Shown: piece after piece, positions 48,608 through 57,519 of the stretch | Position numbering within the stretch: the first letter of the stretch is position 1 | How the letters are laid out: each line of letters opens with the position of its first letter | Assembly: GCF_945952095.1 (NCBI RefSeq) | Contig: NZ_CAMFHL010000005.1 | Coordinates: 1-64,000 of the forward strand | Direction of reading: 5' to 3' | Origin: an uncultured Arsenicibacter sp. | GTDB lineage: Bacteria; Bacteroidota; Bacteroidia; Cytophagales; Spirosomataceae | Length of the DNA: 64,000 nt | Program-made: the position numbers and the translations under genes | The notes under the pieces: model-generated | Told to the model about the DNA's origin: nothing | What the model saw: only the letters and a program-made list of their open reading frames with translations | Database searches by the model: none

Positions 48608-49759
48608 TTATCGAAATACATAGCGCAAAGCGAACTGGTTACCCAGGGAAGCTGAGGCGTTACCGCCAAGACTCTCAGTTGTACCGGCTATTTTCTGGTA
48701 GTTTAAGCCCAGATTAGCCAATGTAGTTTCAAGAATAAACCGGTCACCCAGCATATAGGCCAGTCCGATCTGCCCGTCCAGGCTAATATTTGTATATTGC
48801 ACACTCTGTGTTTTCTGCCAGCTCGCCGAAATGCGATGGAACGGTGTAAGCCTGTTTGTCAGCCAATAGGTCTGCACATAAGGTGTTAACGCAATCTGAT
48901 AATAGCTGCCGATAAACCGGTTTAACTCTCTTGACCGGCTCTCGCTATAACTGTACGATGCTTCCAGCCCCAGAACAGTCCGGTCACGCACAAAATTACC
49001 AATTGATAAACCTGCTGAAAAAGTATTGGGAGTATAGGTATTTTCGTCCCCAGGCATAGCGGATCTGGAGTTCATTACTGAAAATGTCCCGCCAATCAAC
49101 CAACTGCCTTTCTGTGTTTGAGTAGCCGTTGCTGTAGCGTCCGGATTCGATTGGTGTTCGCCGGTCCAATAAACCAATCCGGCACTTACAGATCCTAAAC
49201 TGACCGGAAACCGGTTAGATGTTGTACTTAGCTGAACAGCAAGGTGCTTTGTCAAAAAGTAATTAAGCCCTAATTCAAATGTTGGTGCGATATTGAACTG
49301 GTAAAAATCCGAGTAATCAACAAGAGAATATTCTTTAGCAGGAAAGATTTTTTCTTTCCTGAAGCTTTTAATAAGCGCGGCATTTATACCGGCTCCGGCA
49401 AAAAGTTGAATTTTATCCAATTCCCAGTATTTTCTGAAAAATGGATTAAGACCAGCTGAATAATACCGGTACCGGTATCTTGAAGGCTCATTCTGAGGCA
49501 TTTGCGGCCATTCACTATCGATAGCATTTAAGCCGGCGTTCAGATTAAGTCCGACAAACCAGTTGTTCTTTCTGAATTTACCTGTCGTTAATCCTACAGA
49601 TACGTCATTTTGATCGGCCAGATTTTTACTGGATACACTGCTTGACTGTATAAAGCGTGACGAAATTGATCCGCCATACAATCGTTCGCCGGGCTGAATC
49701 TGGGCAAAAAGTGTGGAGGTCAGTGTGGCAAGGCAGGCGGTAAGGAATTGTGCTTTCAT
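48608..49759 (-). CDS. Outer-membrane beta-barrel protein with two barrel-like halves
   Basis: 383 aa with signal peptide (MKAQFLTACLATLTSTLFAQ). Alternating aromatic/hydrophobic strands run through the whole protein, ending in the typical Phe-Arg (FALRYVFR) barrel terminus. Two halves resemble each other: about 25-205 (ending LGSVSAGLVYWTG) and about 218-383 (SWLIGGTFSVM, FSAGLSIGNF, YYQIALTPYVQTYW). This suggests a duplicated 8-strand unit or one 16-strand barrel. Function unknown. Lower GC than its neighbours. A good promoter match lies upstream (49790-49820). Confidence 0.8.
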   Translation of the reverse strand: MKAQFLTACLATLTSTLFAQIQPGERLYGGSISSRFIQSSSVSSKNLADQNDVSVGLTTGKFRKNNWFVGLNLNAGLNAIDSEWPQMPQNEPSRYRYRYYSAGLNPFFRKYWELDKIQLFAGAGINAALIKSFRKEKIFPAKEYSLVDYSDFYQFNIAPTFELGLNYFLTKHLAVQLSTTSNRFPVSLGSVSAGLVYWTGEHQSNPDATATATQTQKGSWLIGGTFSVMNSRSAMPGDENTYTPNTFSAGLSIGNFVRDRTVLGLEASYSYSESRSRELNRFIGSYYQIALTPYVQTYWLTNRLTPFHRISASWQKTQSVQYTNISLDGQIGLAYMLGDRFILETTLANLGLNYQKIAGTTESLGGNASASLGNQFALRYVFR

Positions 49760-49789
49760 TGGAGTGTTGTGTTATTGTGAATATTGACC

Positions 49790-49820
49790 CAAAGAAAACT
49801 TTATCGCCGAATAAGACAAA
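49790..49820 (-). promoter_or_regulatory. Promoter candidate for the barrel protein
   Basis: Read on the - strand, TTTG (49820-49817) is followed after exactly 19 bases by TTTCTTTG (49797-49790), one base from the Bacteroidota -7 consensus TAnnTTTG. The leader would be about 25-30 bases. Confidence 0.5.
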
Positions 49821-49946
49821 AAATAAGTATTTAATAATTGTTAACAGGATACATATTAGGTAGCTATAGCAATCCGACTCACCTGGATAATTACAGGGGC
49901 TTACTGAACAATATCACCATTCGCTGTCAGAAAAGGTAAATCCGGT

Positions 49947-49954
49947 TATCTTTG
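49947..49954 (+). promoter_or_regulatory. Promoter -7 box candidate for pyrB
   Basis: TATCTTTG matches the Bacteroidota -7 consensus TAnnTTTG, 23 bases before the pyrB ATG. The -33 element is weak (ttcg near 49920). Confidence 0.5.
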
Positions 49955-49977
49955 CCCAATTTTTGTGCGTACTCCTC

Positions 49978-50901
49978 ATGGCTGATTCATTAAGCGTTCG
50001 ACACCTGCTGGGCATTAAAGACCTCAACGAGAATGACATTAATCTGATTCTCGACACGGCTAAGGAATTTAAGGAAGTCATCAACCGGCCGATAAAGAAG
50101 GTCCCCTCGCTGCGTGACATTACGATTGCCAACGTTTTTTTCGAAAACTCTACCCGTACCCGTCTTTCGTTTGAACTCGCCGAAAAACGGCTGTCTGCCG
50201 ATGTCGTGAATTTTTCGGCGTCGGGCAGTTCGGTGAAAAAGGGCGAAACCCTGCTCGATACGGTAAACAACATCCTGGCCATGAAAGTCGATATGATTGT
50301 CATGCGCCACAGCAGTCCCGGTGCCCCGCACTACTTGTCAGGCCGGATTCCGGCCAATGTGGTGAATGCCGGCGACGGTACGCACGAACACCCGACCCAG
50401 GCCCTGCTCGACTCGTTCTCGATCCGCGAAAAACTGGGCGATCTGGCCGGTAAACGCGTGGCGATCATCGGCGATATTACCCATTCACGGGTGGCACTTT
50501 CCAATATTTTCTGCCTGCAGAAGCAAGGTGCCGAGGTGATGGTCTGCGGCCCGACAACGCTCATCCCGAAATACATGAGTGAACTGGGCATTAAAATCAG
50601 CCACGATGTGCGGGAAGCCCTGAACTGGTGCGATGTGGCCAACGTACTCCGGATTCAGCTCGAACGCCAGCAGATCAAGTATTTCCCGTCGCTGCGCGAA
50701 TATTCGATGTACTACGGGATCAGCAAAAAGATGCTGGACGACCTCGACCGCCCGATTGTGCTGATGCACCCCGGCCCGATTAACCGTGGCGTGGAACTAA
50801 CCTCCGACGCTGCCTACTCGCATCACAGCATTATCCTCGATCAGGTCGAAAACGGAGTTGCCGTCCGCATGGCGGTGTTGTATCTGCTGGCACAGATGTA
50901 G
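49978..50901 (+). CDS. pyrB: Aspartate carbamoyltransferase catalytic chain
   Basis: 307 aa from the ATG at 49978 (MADSLSVRHLLGIKDL). Carbamoyl-phosphate binding STRTR at 58-62 (ENSTRTRLSFE), HEHPTQALLD and the aspartate loop HPGPINRGVELTSDAA are intact. It joins carbamoyl phosphate and aspartate in the second step of pyrimidine synthesis. No pyrI or pyrR neighbour in the window. Length is normal. The next gene starts 24 bases later. Confidence 0.97.
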   Translation: MADSLSVRHLLGIKDLNENDINLILDTAKEFKEVINRPIKKVPSLRDITIANVFFENSTRTRLSFELAEKRLSADVVNFSASGSSVKKGETLLDTVNNILAMKVDMIVMRHSSPGAPHYLSGRIPANVVNAGDGTHEHPTQALLDSFSIREKLGDLAGKRVAIIGDITHSRVALSNIFCLQKQGAEVMVCGPTTLIPKYMSELGIKISHDVREALNWCDVANVLRIQLERQQIKYFPSLREYSMYYGISKKMLDDLDRPIVLMHPGPINRGVELTSDAAYSHHSIILDQVENGVAVRMAVLYLLAQM

Positions 50902-50925
50902 GTGACTACTTTTTACTAAAACAAT

Positions 50926-51381
50926 ATGCTCCAGGACCTTGCCCGTTTATTTGACCGCGATCTGCAGCGGCTCTATCAGGAAATTGACGCCTACCCGACA
51001 ACAGACGCCATCTGGCACGTCGTCGATGGCGTGGCGCGGTCGGCGGGGAACCTGACCCTGCACCTGCATGGTAATCTGCATGAATTCATTGGCCGTCAGC
51101 TCGGACACATCCCGTTTGAGCGCGACCGCCCCCGCGAGTTCAGTGCTACCGGCCTGGAGAAGAGAGAGTTGCTGGATATGATCCGGGCGACAAAGGAAAC
51201 GGTAAGCAAAACACTGCTGAGCCTGCCGGAAAGTGACTTAACTAAAACCTACCCGAGTGAGATCTTCGGCTACAGCATGAGCGTGCAGTTCTTTCTCATT
51301 CACCTCAACGGCCACCTGAATTACCACCTCGGTCAGATTGACTATCACCGCCGTATACTGTACTATGATTTACATGATTAA
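50926..51381 (+). CDS. DinB-like four-helix protein
   Basis: 151 aa. Four amphipathic helices with conserved His in LTLHLHGNLHEFIGRQLG and in LIHLNGHLNYHLGQIDYHRR, which would form the DinB/YfiT metal site. This superfamily includes bacillithiol-, mycothiol- or glutathione-dependent transferases and stress-induced proteins; the reaction here is unknown. Probably co-transcribed with pyrB (24-base gap). A strong hairpin follows. Confidence 0.82.
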   Translation: MLQDLARLFDRDLQRLYQEIDAYPTTDAIWHVVDGVARSAGNLTLHLHGNLHEFIGRQLGHIPFERDRPREFSATGLEKRELLDMIRATKETVSKTLLSLPESDLTKTYPSEIFGYSMSVQFFLIHLNGHLNYHLGQIDYHRRILYYDLHD

Positions 51382-51442
51382 AGGATTACTATGATTAGTG
51401 GATTGCCTGTAATCCTTCCTGTTTCACGCTATTAATAAAAAA

Positions 51443-51504
51443 GACAGGATTACATGATTAACAGGATCGCCGATAAACCATCCTGTTAATCATGTAATCC
51501 TGTC
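51443..51504. terminator. Two-way terminator-like perfect hairpin
   Basis: Perfect 25-base arms (51443-51467 and 51480-51504; begins gacaggattacatgatta) and a 12-base loop. It lies between convergent genes (stops at 51381 and 51524). A shorter related dyad (aggattac...gtaatcct) precedes it at about 51381-51418, with the same sequence motif. Confidence 0.8.
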
Positions 51505-51523
51505 AGCATACCTTTTCAGCCCC

Positions 51524-53305
51524 CTATACTTCTTCAGCCTGTAGCTGTTTGTCGTACAGCTCGCGGTAGGTGCCGTTGCGGGCCATCAGCTCGTCGTGCG
51601 TACCGGTTTCGATGATGTTGCCGTCGTCCAGCACAATAATCTGATCAGCCAGCTTTGCCGACGACACCCGGTGCGAAATGATCACCGACGTACGGTCGGC
51701 CATAATCCGCTTCAGGTTATTGAGAATAATGTTTTCGGTATTGGTATCAACCGCTGACAGGCAGTCGTCCAGAATCAGAATTTTCGGATCACGGGCAATG
51801 GCGCGGGCAATGCTCAGGCGCTGCTTCTGACCACCCGACAGGGTAATGCCCCGTTCACCGATCCGCGTTTCGAAACCTTCCGGAAAGTCCACGATGTTCT
51901 GATACAAATCGGCATCCCGGACGGCCTGATCAATGCGCTCCTGCGACATTTCCGGTACCCCGAAACGAACGTTGTTGCTGATCGAATCCGAGAACAGAAA
52001 GACGTCCTGCGGCACATAGCCGATCTGCCCGCGCAGGATTGGCAGGCCGTATTCTTCCACCGGCACATCATCAATCCGGATCGTTCCCGATGTCGGATCA
52101 TACATGCGGGTCAGCAGGTTCGCAATTGTACTTTTCCCTGAACCAGTTGTTCCGAGGATAGCCACACTTTCGCCCGCACGGACGTTCATCGTAAAATCTT
52201 TTAAGGCCACAATCCCCGAATCCGGATAGGTAAACCGGACATGCTCGAAGGTAATTTTACCCTGAATGTCGCGGCTCAGATTCTTCGTCGACACGATTTC
52301 TGTTTTTACATCCAGAAACTCATTAATGCGCTGCTGCGACGCGGCAGCCCGCTGGGTCTGGCTCATGGTCCAGCCGAGGGCCATCACCGGCCAGGTCAGC
52401 ATGTTTACGTACAGGATAAACTCCGTGATGTTGCCTGGTGTCAGCCGGCCCGAAATCACTTCCTGCCCGCCCACATAAATAACCAGTACGTTACTGAGGC
52501 CAATCAGCAGCACTGTCATCGGCTGCCATAGTGCATCTACCAGTGTGAGGCGCAGCGACTTAGCCCGGTACTCGTTGGTTTCATGCTCAAATTTTTCGGT
52601 CGAGTTTTTCTCCTGTACAAACGACTTCAGGACCCGGATTCCGGAGAAAGCTTCCTGCACAAAGGTTGACATCCGCGACAGACTCCGCTGTATTTCTTCG
52701 GAACGCCGGATCACAATATTCTCGACCAGATAAATCCCGATGGACAACACCGGCAGCGGCAGCAGTACAAAAAATGTCAGCCGCATGTTGATGCTCACCA
52801 TGTAACCGATTACCAGCGCAAACAGCACAATCAGGTTCATGCCATACATCAGGCTGGGGCCGACATACATCCGGACTTTGCTGACGTCCTCCGAAATACG
52901 GGCCATGAGGTCGCCGGTGTTATGTTTGCGGTAGAAGCTCAGCGGCAGCGTCTGGTAGTGATCGTAAATCTCGTTTTTAAGGTCGTATTCGATATGGCGC
53001 GACATCACAATCAACGTTTGTCGCACCAGAAACAGGAAAAAGCCTTTCAGTAAAGCCAGCGCCAGAATCAGCAGCCCGTACAGCAAAATACTGAATGCGA
53101 ACATACTATAAATCGATTCCTGTAGTGACGTACCGGCATAGAGGTAATAAATGTCCAGCGTTTCGCGCACCAGATCAAGGGCATACCGCACCAGCTGAGC
53201 CGGATAAATCCCGAACAGGTTGGATATAATCGTAAAGAGAGTCCCCCAAATCAGATACCATTTATATTTGACGAGATACTTATTGAGGTAAAGAAGTGCT
53301 TTCAC
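51524..53305 (-). CDS. ABC exporter, membrane and ATPase domains fused
   Basis: 593 aa from the GTG at 53305 (read MKALLYLNKYLVKYKWYL), which matches the usual start of this group; a TTG at 53314 adds three residues. Six membrane helices (about 15-310), then the ATPase with Walker A GTTGSGKS, signature LSGGQKQRLS, Walker B ILILDDCLS and the H-loop ISHRVSS. This is the MsbA/multidrug-exporter type; it works as a dimer, and the substrate is unknown. A family B repeat fills the gap upstream. Confidence 0.93.
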   Translation of the reverse strand: MKALLYLNKYLVKYKWYLIWGTLFTIISNLFGIYPAQLVRYALDLVRETLDIYYLYAGTSLQESIYSMFAFSILLYGLLILALALLKGFFLFLVRQTLIVMSRHIEYDLKNEIYDHYQTLPLSFYRKHNTGDLMARISEDVSKVRMYVGPSLMYGMNLIVLFALVIGYMVSINMRLTFFVLLPLPVLSIGIYLVENIVIRRSEEIQRSLSRMSTFVQEAFSGIRVLKSFVQEKNSTEKFEHETNEYRAKSLRLTLVDALWQPMTVLLIGLSNVLVIYVGGQEVISGRLTPGNITEFILYVNMLTWPVMALGWTMSQTQRAAASQQRINEFLDVKTEIVSTKNLSRDIQGKITFEHVRFTYPDSGIVALKDFTMNVRAGESVAILGTTGSGKSTIANLLTRMYDPTSGTIRIDDVPVEEYGLPILRGQIGYVPQDVFLFSDSISNNVRFGVPEMSQERIDQAVRDADLYQNIVDFPEGFETRIGERGITLSGGQKQRLSIARAIARDPKILILDDCLSAVDTNTENIILNNLKRIMADRTSVIISHRVSSAKLADQIIVLDDGNIIETGTHDELMARNGTYRELYDKQLQAEEV

Positions 53306-53370
53306 GGGAATCAACGGGGCTTGCTACTCCGAACCTAACAGCAATCCGGCCGATTTCGTTTCAAGAGCAT

Positions 53371-53490
53371 TAAAGAGCGAAAGAGCGGCCGCTTTTTGCG
53401 GCAAAGAGCGGTCGCCGCGCGGTGAAAGAGCGAAAGCCCCGGATTTACGCCTAAGCGCCACTCTTTCACTCTTTCACTCTTCCACTCTTT
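53371..53490. repeat. GAAAGAG-type inverted repeat (family B), copy 3
   Basis: Iterations aaagagcg-aaagagcgg and gtgaaagagcgaaag (53371-53440) face cactctttcactctttcac-type units (53459-53490). A further short dyad gcggccgc-ttttt-gcggc lies inside. It separates the ABC exporter and the lipoprotein gene. Confidence 0.8.
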
Positions 53491-53493
53491 ATC

Positions 53494-54138
53494 TCATCCC
53501 CAGAACGCTTTGGCGCTGGCGAGGGCGGCGAGGGCAACCCAGGCCATGCCGATCACACCGGTGCCGAGCAGGATGGCGCTGATGGCCCAGGCCTTGCCGC
53601 TGTATTGTTCGCGGTTCTTCTGGATTTTCGTCAGGCCGGCCACACCGATCAGGGCCGACAGCAGGGGTAATGTGGTGACAACGACCCAGATCCAGCCGCC
53701 GGGTGTCGACAGCGTTGACGCCAGATACGACACCGCACTGCCTGCAAACGCACCGTGGGCCAGCACCGGTGTCCGGCGTTTTCCGGTCACTACCGGCTTT
53801 TCGCGGACATACCCGGTTTCGACCGGCGACAGTAAGCCGGTTTGCTGAAGCCACACCTTGCGGGTTTTTTGGGTGCTGTGATCAGGGTTTTGCAAATGAC
53901 GGGCGGCGGGCTGAATCACCGGCGACGGAGCGGGCGGCACGACAACAGAATCAGGGCGGACGGTACTCAGGGCGACGGGTGACAAGGGTTGAACCGGGGC
54001 CGGTTCGGGTTCAGGGACGGTGTTCCGGGCAAATGTGTGGGGCTGGCTCTGCAACAAGGCATAGCCGGCCGGACGACATGCAGACACTAAACCGAGCAGC
54101 ACAAATACGGCCACGGTCGTCCAACGACAGCAAAACAT
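53494..54138 (-). CDS. Predicted lipoprotein with C-terminal membrane helices
   Basis: 214 aa from the ATG at 54138 (MFCCRWTTVAVFVLLGLVSACRPAGYA). VSAC is a lipobox, so Cys21 is probably lipidated. A Pro-rich linker (VPEPEPAPVQPLSP) follows. Residues about 140-205 have two or three hydrophobic helices separated by GLTKIQKNREQYSGKAWAI, as in DUF4190-type proteins. Function unknown. The family is not certain. Confidence 0.65.
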   Translation of the reverse strand: MFCCRWTTVAVFVLLGLVSACRPAGYALLQSQPHTFARNTVPEPEPAPVQPLSPVALSTVRPDSVVVPPAPSPVIQPAARHLQNPDHSTQKTRKVWLQQTGLLSPVETGYVREKPVVTGKRRTPVLAHGAFAGSAVSYLASTLSTPGGWIWVVVTTLPLLSALIGVAGLTKIQKNREQYSGKAWAISAILLGTGVIGMAWVALAALASAKAFWG

Positions 54139-54179
54139 AAGGAAAGGTGTTACGTTAGGATTAATCAAAGATGGTTTCG

Positions 54180-54211
54180 TTGGGAAAACTACTGAAAAAG
54201 CACTACTTTTG
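54180..54211 (+). promoter_or_regulatory. Promoter candidate for nusB
   Basis: TACTTTTG (54204-54211) matches TAnnTTTG exactly; a TTG lies 21 bases upstream (54180-54182). The transcript would start about 54218-54220, giving a leader of some 50 bases. Confidence 0.55.
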
Positions 54212-54270
54212 CAACGGATTTTCCGAATGTTCTTTTTCTTATTGGTAGAGTAAATAGATTTATAGGCGGG

Positions 54271-55440
54271 ATGTTAAACCGACGATTGCTCCGAATAAAA
54301 GTAATGCAGGCCCTGTATGCGCTTCGCCAGGCCGATATATCAAATCAACAACTTGCACTGGATGGTATTTCCGAGTTATTTCAGCCCGATCTGAACTCGA
54401 TGATTCCACAAGACCGCAAACAACTGGAAGGTAACCGCCAGCTGGCTTCAGCGCTCTTCGAAGAAGCCATTAAAGCCAATCAGCCCGCCAAAGACGACGA
54501 CGCGTCGCAGAAAATTCTTAAAGCGGCCAATGACGGGTATTTATTCTACCAGAATCGCTCCAAAAAAGATCGCCAGCACCTCTCCCAAATGATGGTCGAC
54601 GAGGTTCAGGGCATCTACGATGATTATATCCGTGTTTTAACATTAATGAACGAACTGGCCCGCCAGTCGCAGATCGACCGTGAACGTGTTCACCGCGATC
54701 CGGATGAGGTGCCGTTTCCGTTTGAGTCCAATCTGGCCGATAACGTCATTATTAAAGCCCTGACCGACTTCCGGCCGCTGGAGAATGAAGCGCTGCGCCG
54801 GAGCATTTCGTGGGCCGACGATATTGGCTTTGTCCGGAAAGCATACCGTGAAGTACTGAAAACCGATGACACCTACCGTGCCTACTGCGAGCAGATTTCG
54901 CACACGCCCGACGAAGACCAGCAACTGGTGCAGTACCTGCTGCGCTCACTCATTTTTAAAGGTGATCTGATCCGTAACTACCTCGCCGAAATCGACCTGA
55001 GCTGGGCCGAAAACAGCGACGTGGTGCGCAGCTTAGCCATCAAAACGCTTAAATCCGTACAAAGTGCTACCGGTCTGGCCCTCGAACCGCTGACCGACGA
55101 CTGGGACGAAGATTACTTCTTCATGACCACACTCTACCAGCGTTCGCTCGACAACAACGGCGAATACGAAGGTTTGCTGGCCGAACAACTCCAGAACTGG
55201 GATTTACAGCGGGTGGCTCAACTTGACATGATTATCCTTAAACTGGCTGTTTGTGAAATGCTTAACTTCCCCGGCATTCCGGTTAAGGTAACAATTAACG
55301 AATATATTGAGCTGGCAAAAGCGTACAGTACGCCCAAAAGCGGTAAGTTTGTGAACGGAATTTTAGACAATCTTTCGACGAAACTGACAAACACCGGCAA
55401 ACTGCGTAAGAGTGGCCGGGGGCTGTTAGATAACAAGTAA
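54271..55440 (+). CDS. nusB: Transcription antitermination factor NusB (long form)
   Basis: 389 aa. LNRRLLRIKVMQALYAL is the usual N-terminal NusB helix. The C-terminal half (about 245-375) has the canonical NusB core, including DMIILKLAVCEMLNFPGIPVKVTINEYIELAKAYSTPKSGKFVNGILD. Bacteroidota NusB proteins are longer than in E. coli because of an inserted helical region (about 60-240). It binds boxA RNA with NusE in rRNA antitermination. First gene of the nusB - ytxH - DUF1573 - yajC - ybbR - coaE string. Confidence 0.93.
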   Translation: MLNRRLLRIKVMQALYALRQADISNQQLALDGISELFQPDLNSMIPQDRKQLEGNRQLASALFEEAIKANQPAKDDDASQKILKAANDGYLFYQNRSKKDRQHLSQMMVDEVQGIYDDYIRVLTLMNELARQSQIDRERVHRDPDEVPFPFESNLADNVIIKALTDFRPLENEALRRSISWADDIGFVRKAYREVLKTDDTYRAYCEQISHTPDEDQQLVQYLLRSLIFKGDLIRNYLAEIDLSWAENSDVVRSLAIKTLKSVQSATGLALEPLTDDWDEDYFFMTTLYQRSLDNNGEYEGLLAEQLQNWDLQRVAQLDMIILKLAVCEMLNFPGIPVKVTINEYIELAKAYSTPKSGKFVNGILDNLSTKLTNTGKLRKSGRGLLDNK

Positions 55441-55517
55441 TTGATTGATCGGAAATTAGCCATTCCTTTGCCCGCAGGGTATTAAGGACCGTTTTCGACC
55501 ATAAACCAGCTAAAGTT

Positions 55518-55820
55518 ATGAGCCGCACAAGCCGCGATTTATTATTTTTCCTGACCGGCGCTGCTACGGGTGCCGTACTAGGGTTGTTGTACGCTCCCGA
55601 AAAAGGAGAAGTCACACGGGATAAACTGTCGTACCGGTTATCAAAATACCGGAACCAGCTGGAGTCACTGATCACCGATTTGCTGAACTCAGCTGAACTT
55701 CCGGAAAATTTCCAGAAAAGCGAAGGCCAGCGCGTGGTAAACGATGCCCGCGAAAAGGCTGAGAAACTGCTGGAAGACGTTGACCGGCTGATGGCACAAA
55801 TCAAAAAGCAAAACAGCTAA
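55518..55820 (+). CDS. YtxH domain protein
   Basis: 100 aa. The N-terminal helix with small residues (LLFFLTGAATGAVLGLLYAPEKGEVTRDKL) and the following Lys/Glu-rich amphipathic helix match YtxH family proteins (PF12732). One membrane helix, the rest probably cytoplasmic coiled coil. Function unknown; often a stress protein. Follows nusB by 77 bases. Confidence 0.85.
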   Translation: MSRTSRDLLFFLTGAATGAVLGLLYAPEKGEVTRDKLSYRLSKYRNQLESLITDLLNSAELPENFQKSEGQRVVNDAREKAEKLLEDVDRLMAQIKKQNS

Positions 55821-55907
55821 TGAGGTAACCGAAACCGGTTTTCCCGACGCATTATGCAGAGCGGAAGCCGGTTTTGTTCCTGCGTTTTCACCGAAAATGT
55901 CTGGTAC

Positions 55908-56366
55908 ATGAAACAACCACTTATCGCATTGCTGGTCATCGGGCTTTGCTGGGGCCAGCTGGCCTGCGACAACCGCAAGCAGGGCGAATCGGCAAGTACG
56001 GTGGCTTCGGACAAAATGCCCAAAATCACCTTCAAGGAGAAAGGCATTCATGATTTCGGCAATATTACCGAAGGCGATACCATCGAGCATAAATTCTTGT
56101 TTACCAATACCGGCGCTTACCCGCTGATTATTAACAACATCACGGCATCCTGCGGGTGTACGACACCTGAATGGCCGCGTGAACCCATCGAGCCTGGTGA
56201 AGAATCGTTCGTTAAGGTCCGGTTTAACAGCCGGAATAAAGAAGGTGAACAGAGCAAAACCGTGACCATCTTCGCCAACACCGAACCGGCAATGACCGAC
56301 CTCCAGTTCAGGGTTTATGTCGATAAGCCGAATGCCGCCGGAAACGATACAACACAATCAAAATAG
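55908..56366 (+). CDS. DUF1573 lipoprotein
   Basis: 152 aa from the ATG at 55908. Lipoprotein signal MKQPLIALLVIGLCWGQLAC with Cys20. Residues about 45-140 are the DUF1573 Ig-like domain (HDFGNITEGDTIEHKFLFTNTGAYPLIINNITASCGCTTPEW), including the conserved SCGCT. Probably periplasmic or surface-exposed. The function is unknown. A hairpin (56370-56396) lies between it and yajC. Confidence 0.9.
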   Translation: MKQPLIALLVIGLCWGQLACDNRKQGESASTVASDKMPKITFKEKGIHDFGNITEGDTIEHKFLFTNTGAYPLIINNITASCGCTTPEWPREPIEPGEESFVKVRFNSRNKEGEQSKTVTIFANTEPAMTDLQFRVYVDKPNAAGNDTTQSK

Positions 56367-56369
56367 CTT

Positions 56370-56396
56370 GTTTCATGCCATTTACCGGCATGAAAC
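56370..56396. terminator. Hairpin between DUF1573 and yajC
   Basis: Arms gtttcatgcc and ggcatgaaac (10 bases) with a 7-base loop; no strong T-run follows. It may be an attenuator or processing site rather than a full stop. Confidence 0.5.
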
Positions 56397-56412
56397 CTGA
56401 AACCAAAACGTC

Positions 56413-56721
56413 ATGCAATCAATCCTTTTACAGGCACAGTCAAACCAGATGATTTACCAGGTCCTTCTTTGGGTCGGTATTGCTGGTGTGATGTACTTCT
56501 TTATGATCCGGCCGCAGCAGAAAAAGCAGAAAGATCAGCGGTCTTTTGTCGATAACCTCAAAAAGGGCGACAGCGTGGTAACCATCGGCGGTTTACACGG
56601 CAAAATTTCATCCGTTGAGGGTTCGACGGTGACCATCGAAGTTGACAAAGGGATAAAACTCACCTTTGAGAAAAACTCTATTTCGCGCGAGGCTACGGTC
56701 AAAACGCCTGAAACGAAATAA
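56413..56721 (+). CDS. yajC: Preprotein translocase subunit YajC
   Basis: 102 aa. One membrane helix (about 14-34, VLLWVGIAGVMYFFMIRPQQKK) followed by the YajC cytoplasmic region (VDNLKKGDSVVTIGGLHGKISSVEGSTVTIEVDKG). It associates with SecDF and the holotranslocon. The gene is flanked by hairpins on both sides, while the order nusB-ytxH-DUF1573-yajC-ybbR-coaE is conserved in this phylum. Confidence 0.95.
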   Translation: MQSILLQAQSNQMIYQVLLWVGIAGVMYFFMIRPQQKKQKDQRSFVDNLKKGDSVVTIGGLHGKISSVEGSTVTIEVDKGIKLTFEKNSISREATVKTPETK

Positions 56722-56732
56722 CGTTTCTGCTG

Positions 56733-56775
56733 ACAGTCCGGCCGGCGCCGGCACAATATGCACCGGCCGGACTGT
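56733..56775 (+). terminator. GC-rich hairpin after yajC
   Basis: Arms acagtccggccgg and ccggccggactgt (13 bases) around a 17-base loop, followed by attttcc. It has the form of an intrinsic terminator. Confidence 0.7.
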
Positions 56776-56820
56776 ATTTTCCTGCAGCCCCCTTCTTCGC
56801 AGCACGCAAACTTTCATCCA

Positions 56821-57513
56821 GTGACTCCATCTGCCCAGTCAAAATCATTTCAGCCGGCTAAACTCATTTTATGCCTGCTGGCTGCTTCGTTATTCTGGCT
56901 ACTGAATGCGCTTAACAAAACGGGCTATTCCCGCAATGTGAAATACCCGATTCAGTTTGTTTACGACGATTCGCTTTATATCCCGACCGCTCCCCTGCCC
57001 CAAACCATTACGCTGAACCTTGTCGGCAGCGGCTGGTATCTGTTCGGTCAGGCCTTTCTGCCTTTTCAGAATGAGCCGATCAAATATGTGGTCAATAACC
57101 CGCTCCGAGCCAAAAGTATCAATACGTCCGTACTGGCCGAAGCCCTCGATGAGCAGGCCAAAAACCTGCGCGTAAACTACATTGTTGCCGATACCTTTGA
57201 ACTGGGTTTCGACCGGAGGACGATCAAAACGATTCACCTCGTTGCCGACAGCCTACATCTGAACATGGCTCCCCGCCATGTCGTAACGAGTCTGATCAAC
57301 ATTACGCCGAATACACTGACCGTCGAAGGCCCGGCCAAACTCCTCCGCGGGGTTTCTGATACGCTGGTTGTCCGGATTCCGGGCCAGCGGATTTCCCAGA
57401 ATTACGACGAAGAGCTATCGATCAACCATTTCAAGCATCCGCTGCTGAAGGTGAGCACCGAAAAAGTGTTCGTTAGTTTTGAAGTCGGTGAACTGCTGTC
57501 AGTCCAGCCCTAA
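56821..57513 (+). CDS. YbbR/CdaR-like domain protein
   Basis: 230 aa from the GTG at 56821 (read MTPSAQSKSFQPAKLILCLL). The ATG at 56758 would start inside the terminator hairpin and is unlikely. One membrane helix near the N-terminus (LILCLLAASLFWLLNALN), then YbbR-type beta domains (KYPIQFVYDDSLYIP, PQTITLNLVGSGWYLF, NITPNTLTVEGPAKLL). YbbR proteins regulate c-di-AMP synthase in other phyla; here it is next to coaE, as usual in Bacteroidota. Extracytoplasmic. Confidence 0.8.
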   Translation: MTPSAQSKSFQPAKLILCLLAASLFWLLNALNKTGYSRNVKYPIQFVYDDSLYIPTAPLPQTITLNLVGSGWYLFGQAFLPFQNEPIKYVVNNPLRAKSINTSVLAEALDEQAKNLRVNYIVADTFELGFDRRTIKTIHLVADSLHLNMAPRHVVTSLINITPNTLTVEGPAKLLRGVSDTLVVRIPGQRISQNYDEELSINHFKHPLLKVSTEKVFVSFEVGELLSVQP

Positions 57514-57519
57514 CCTTGT

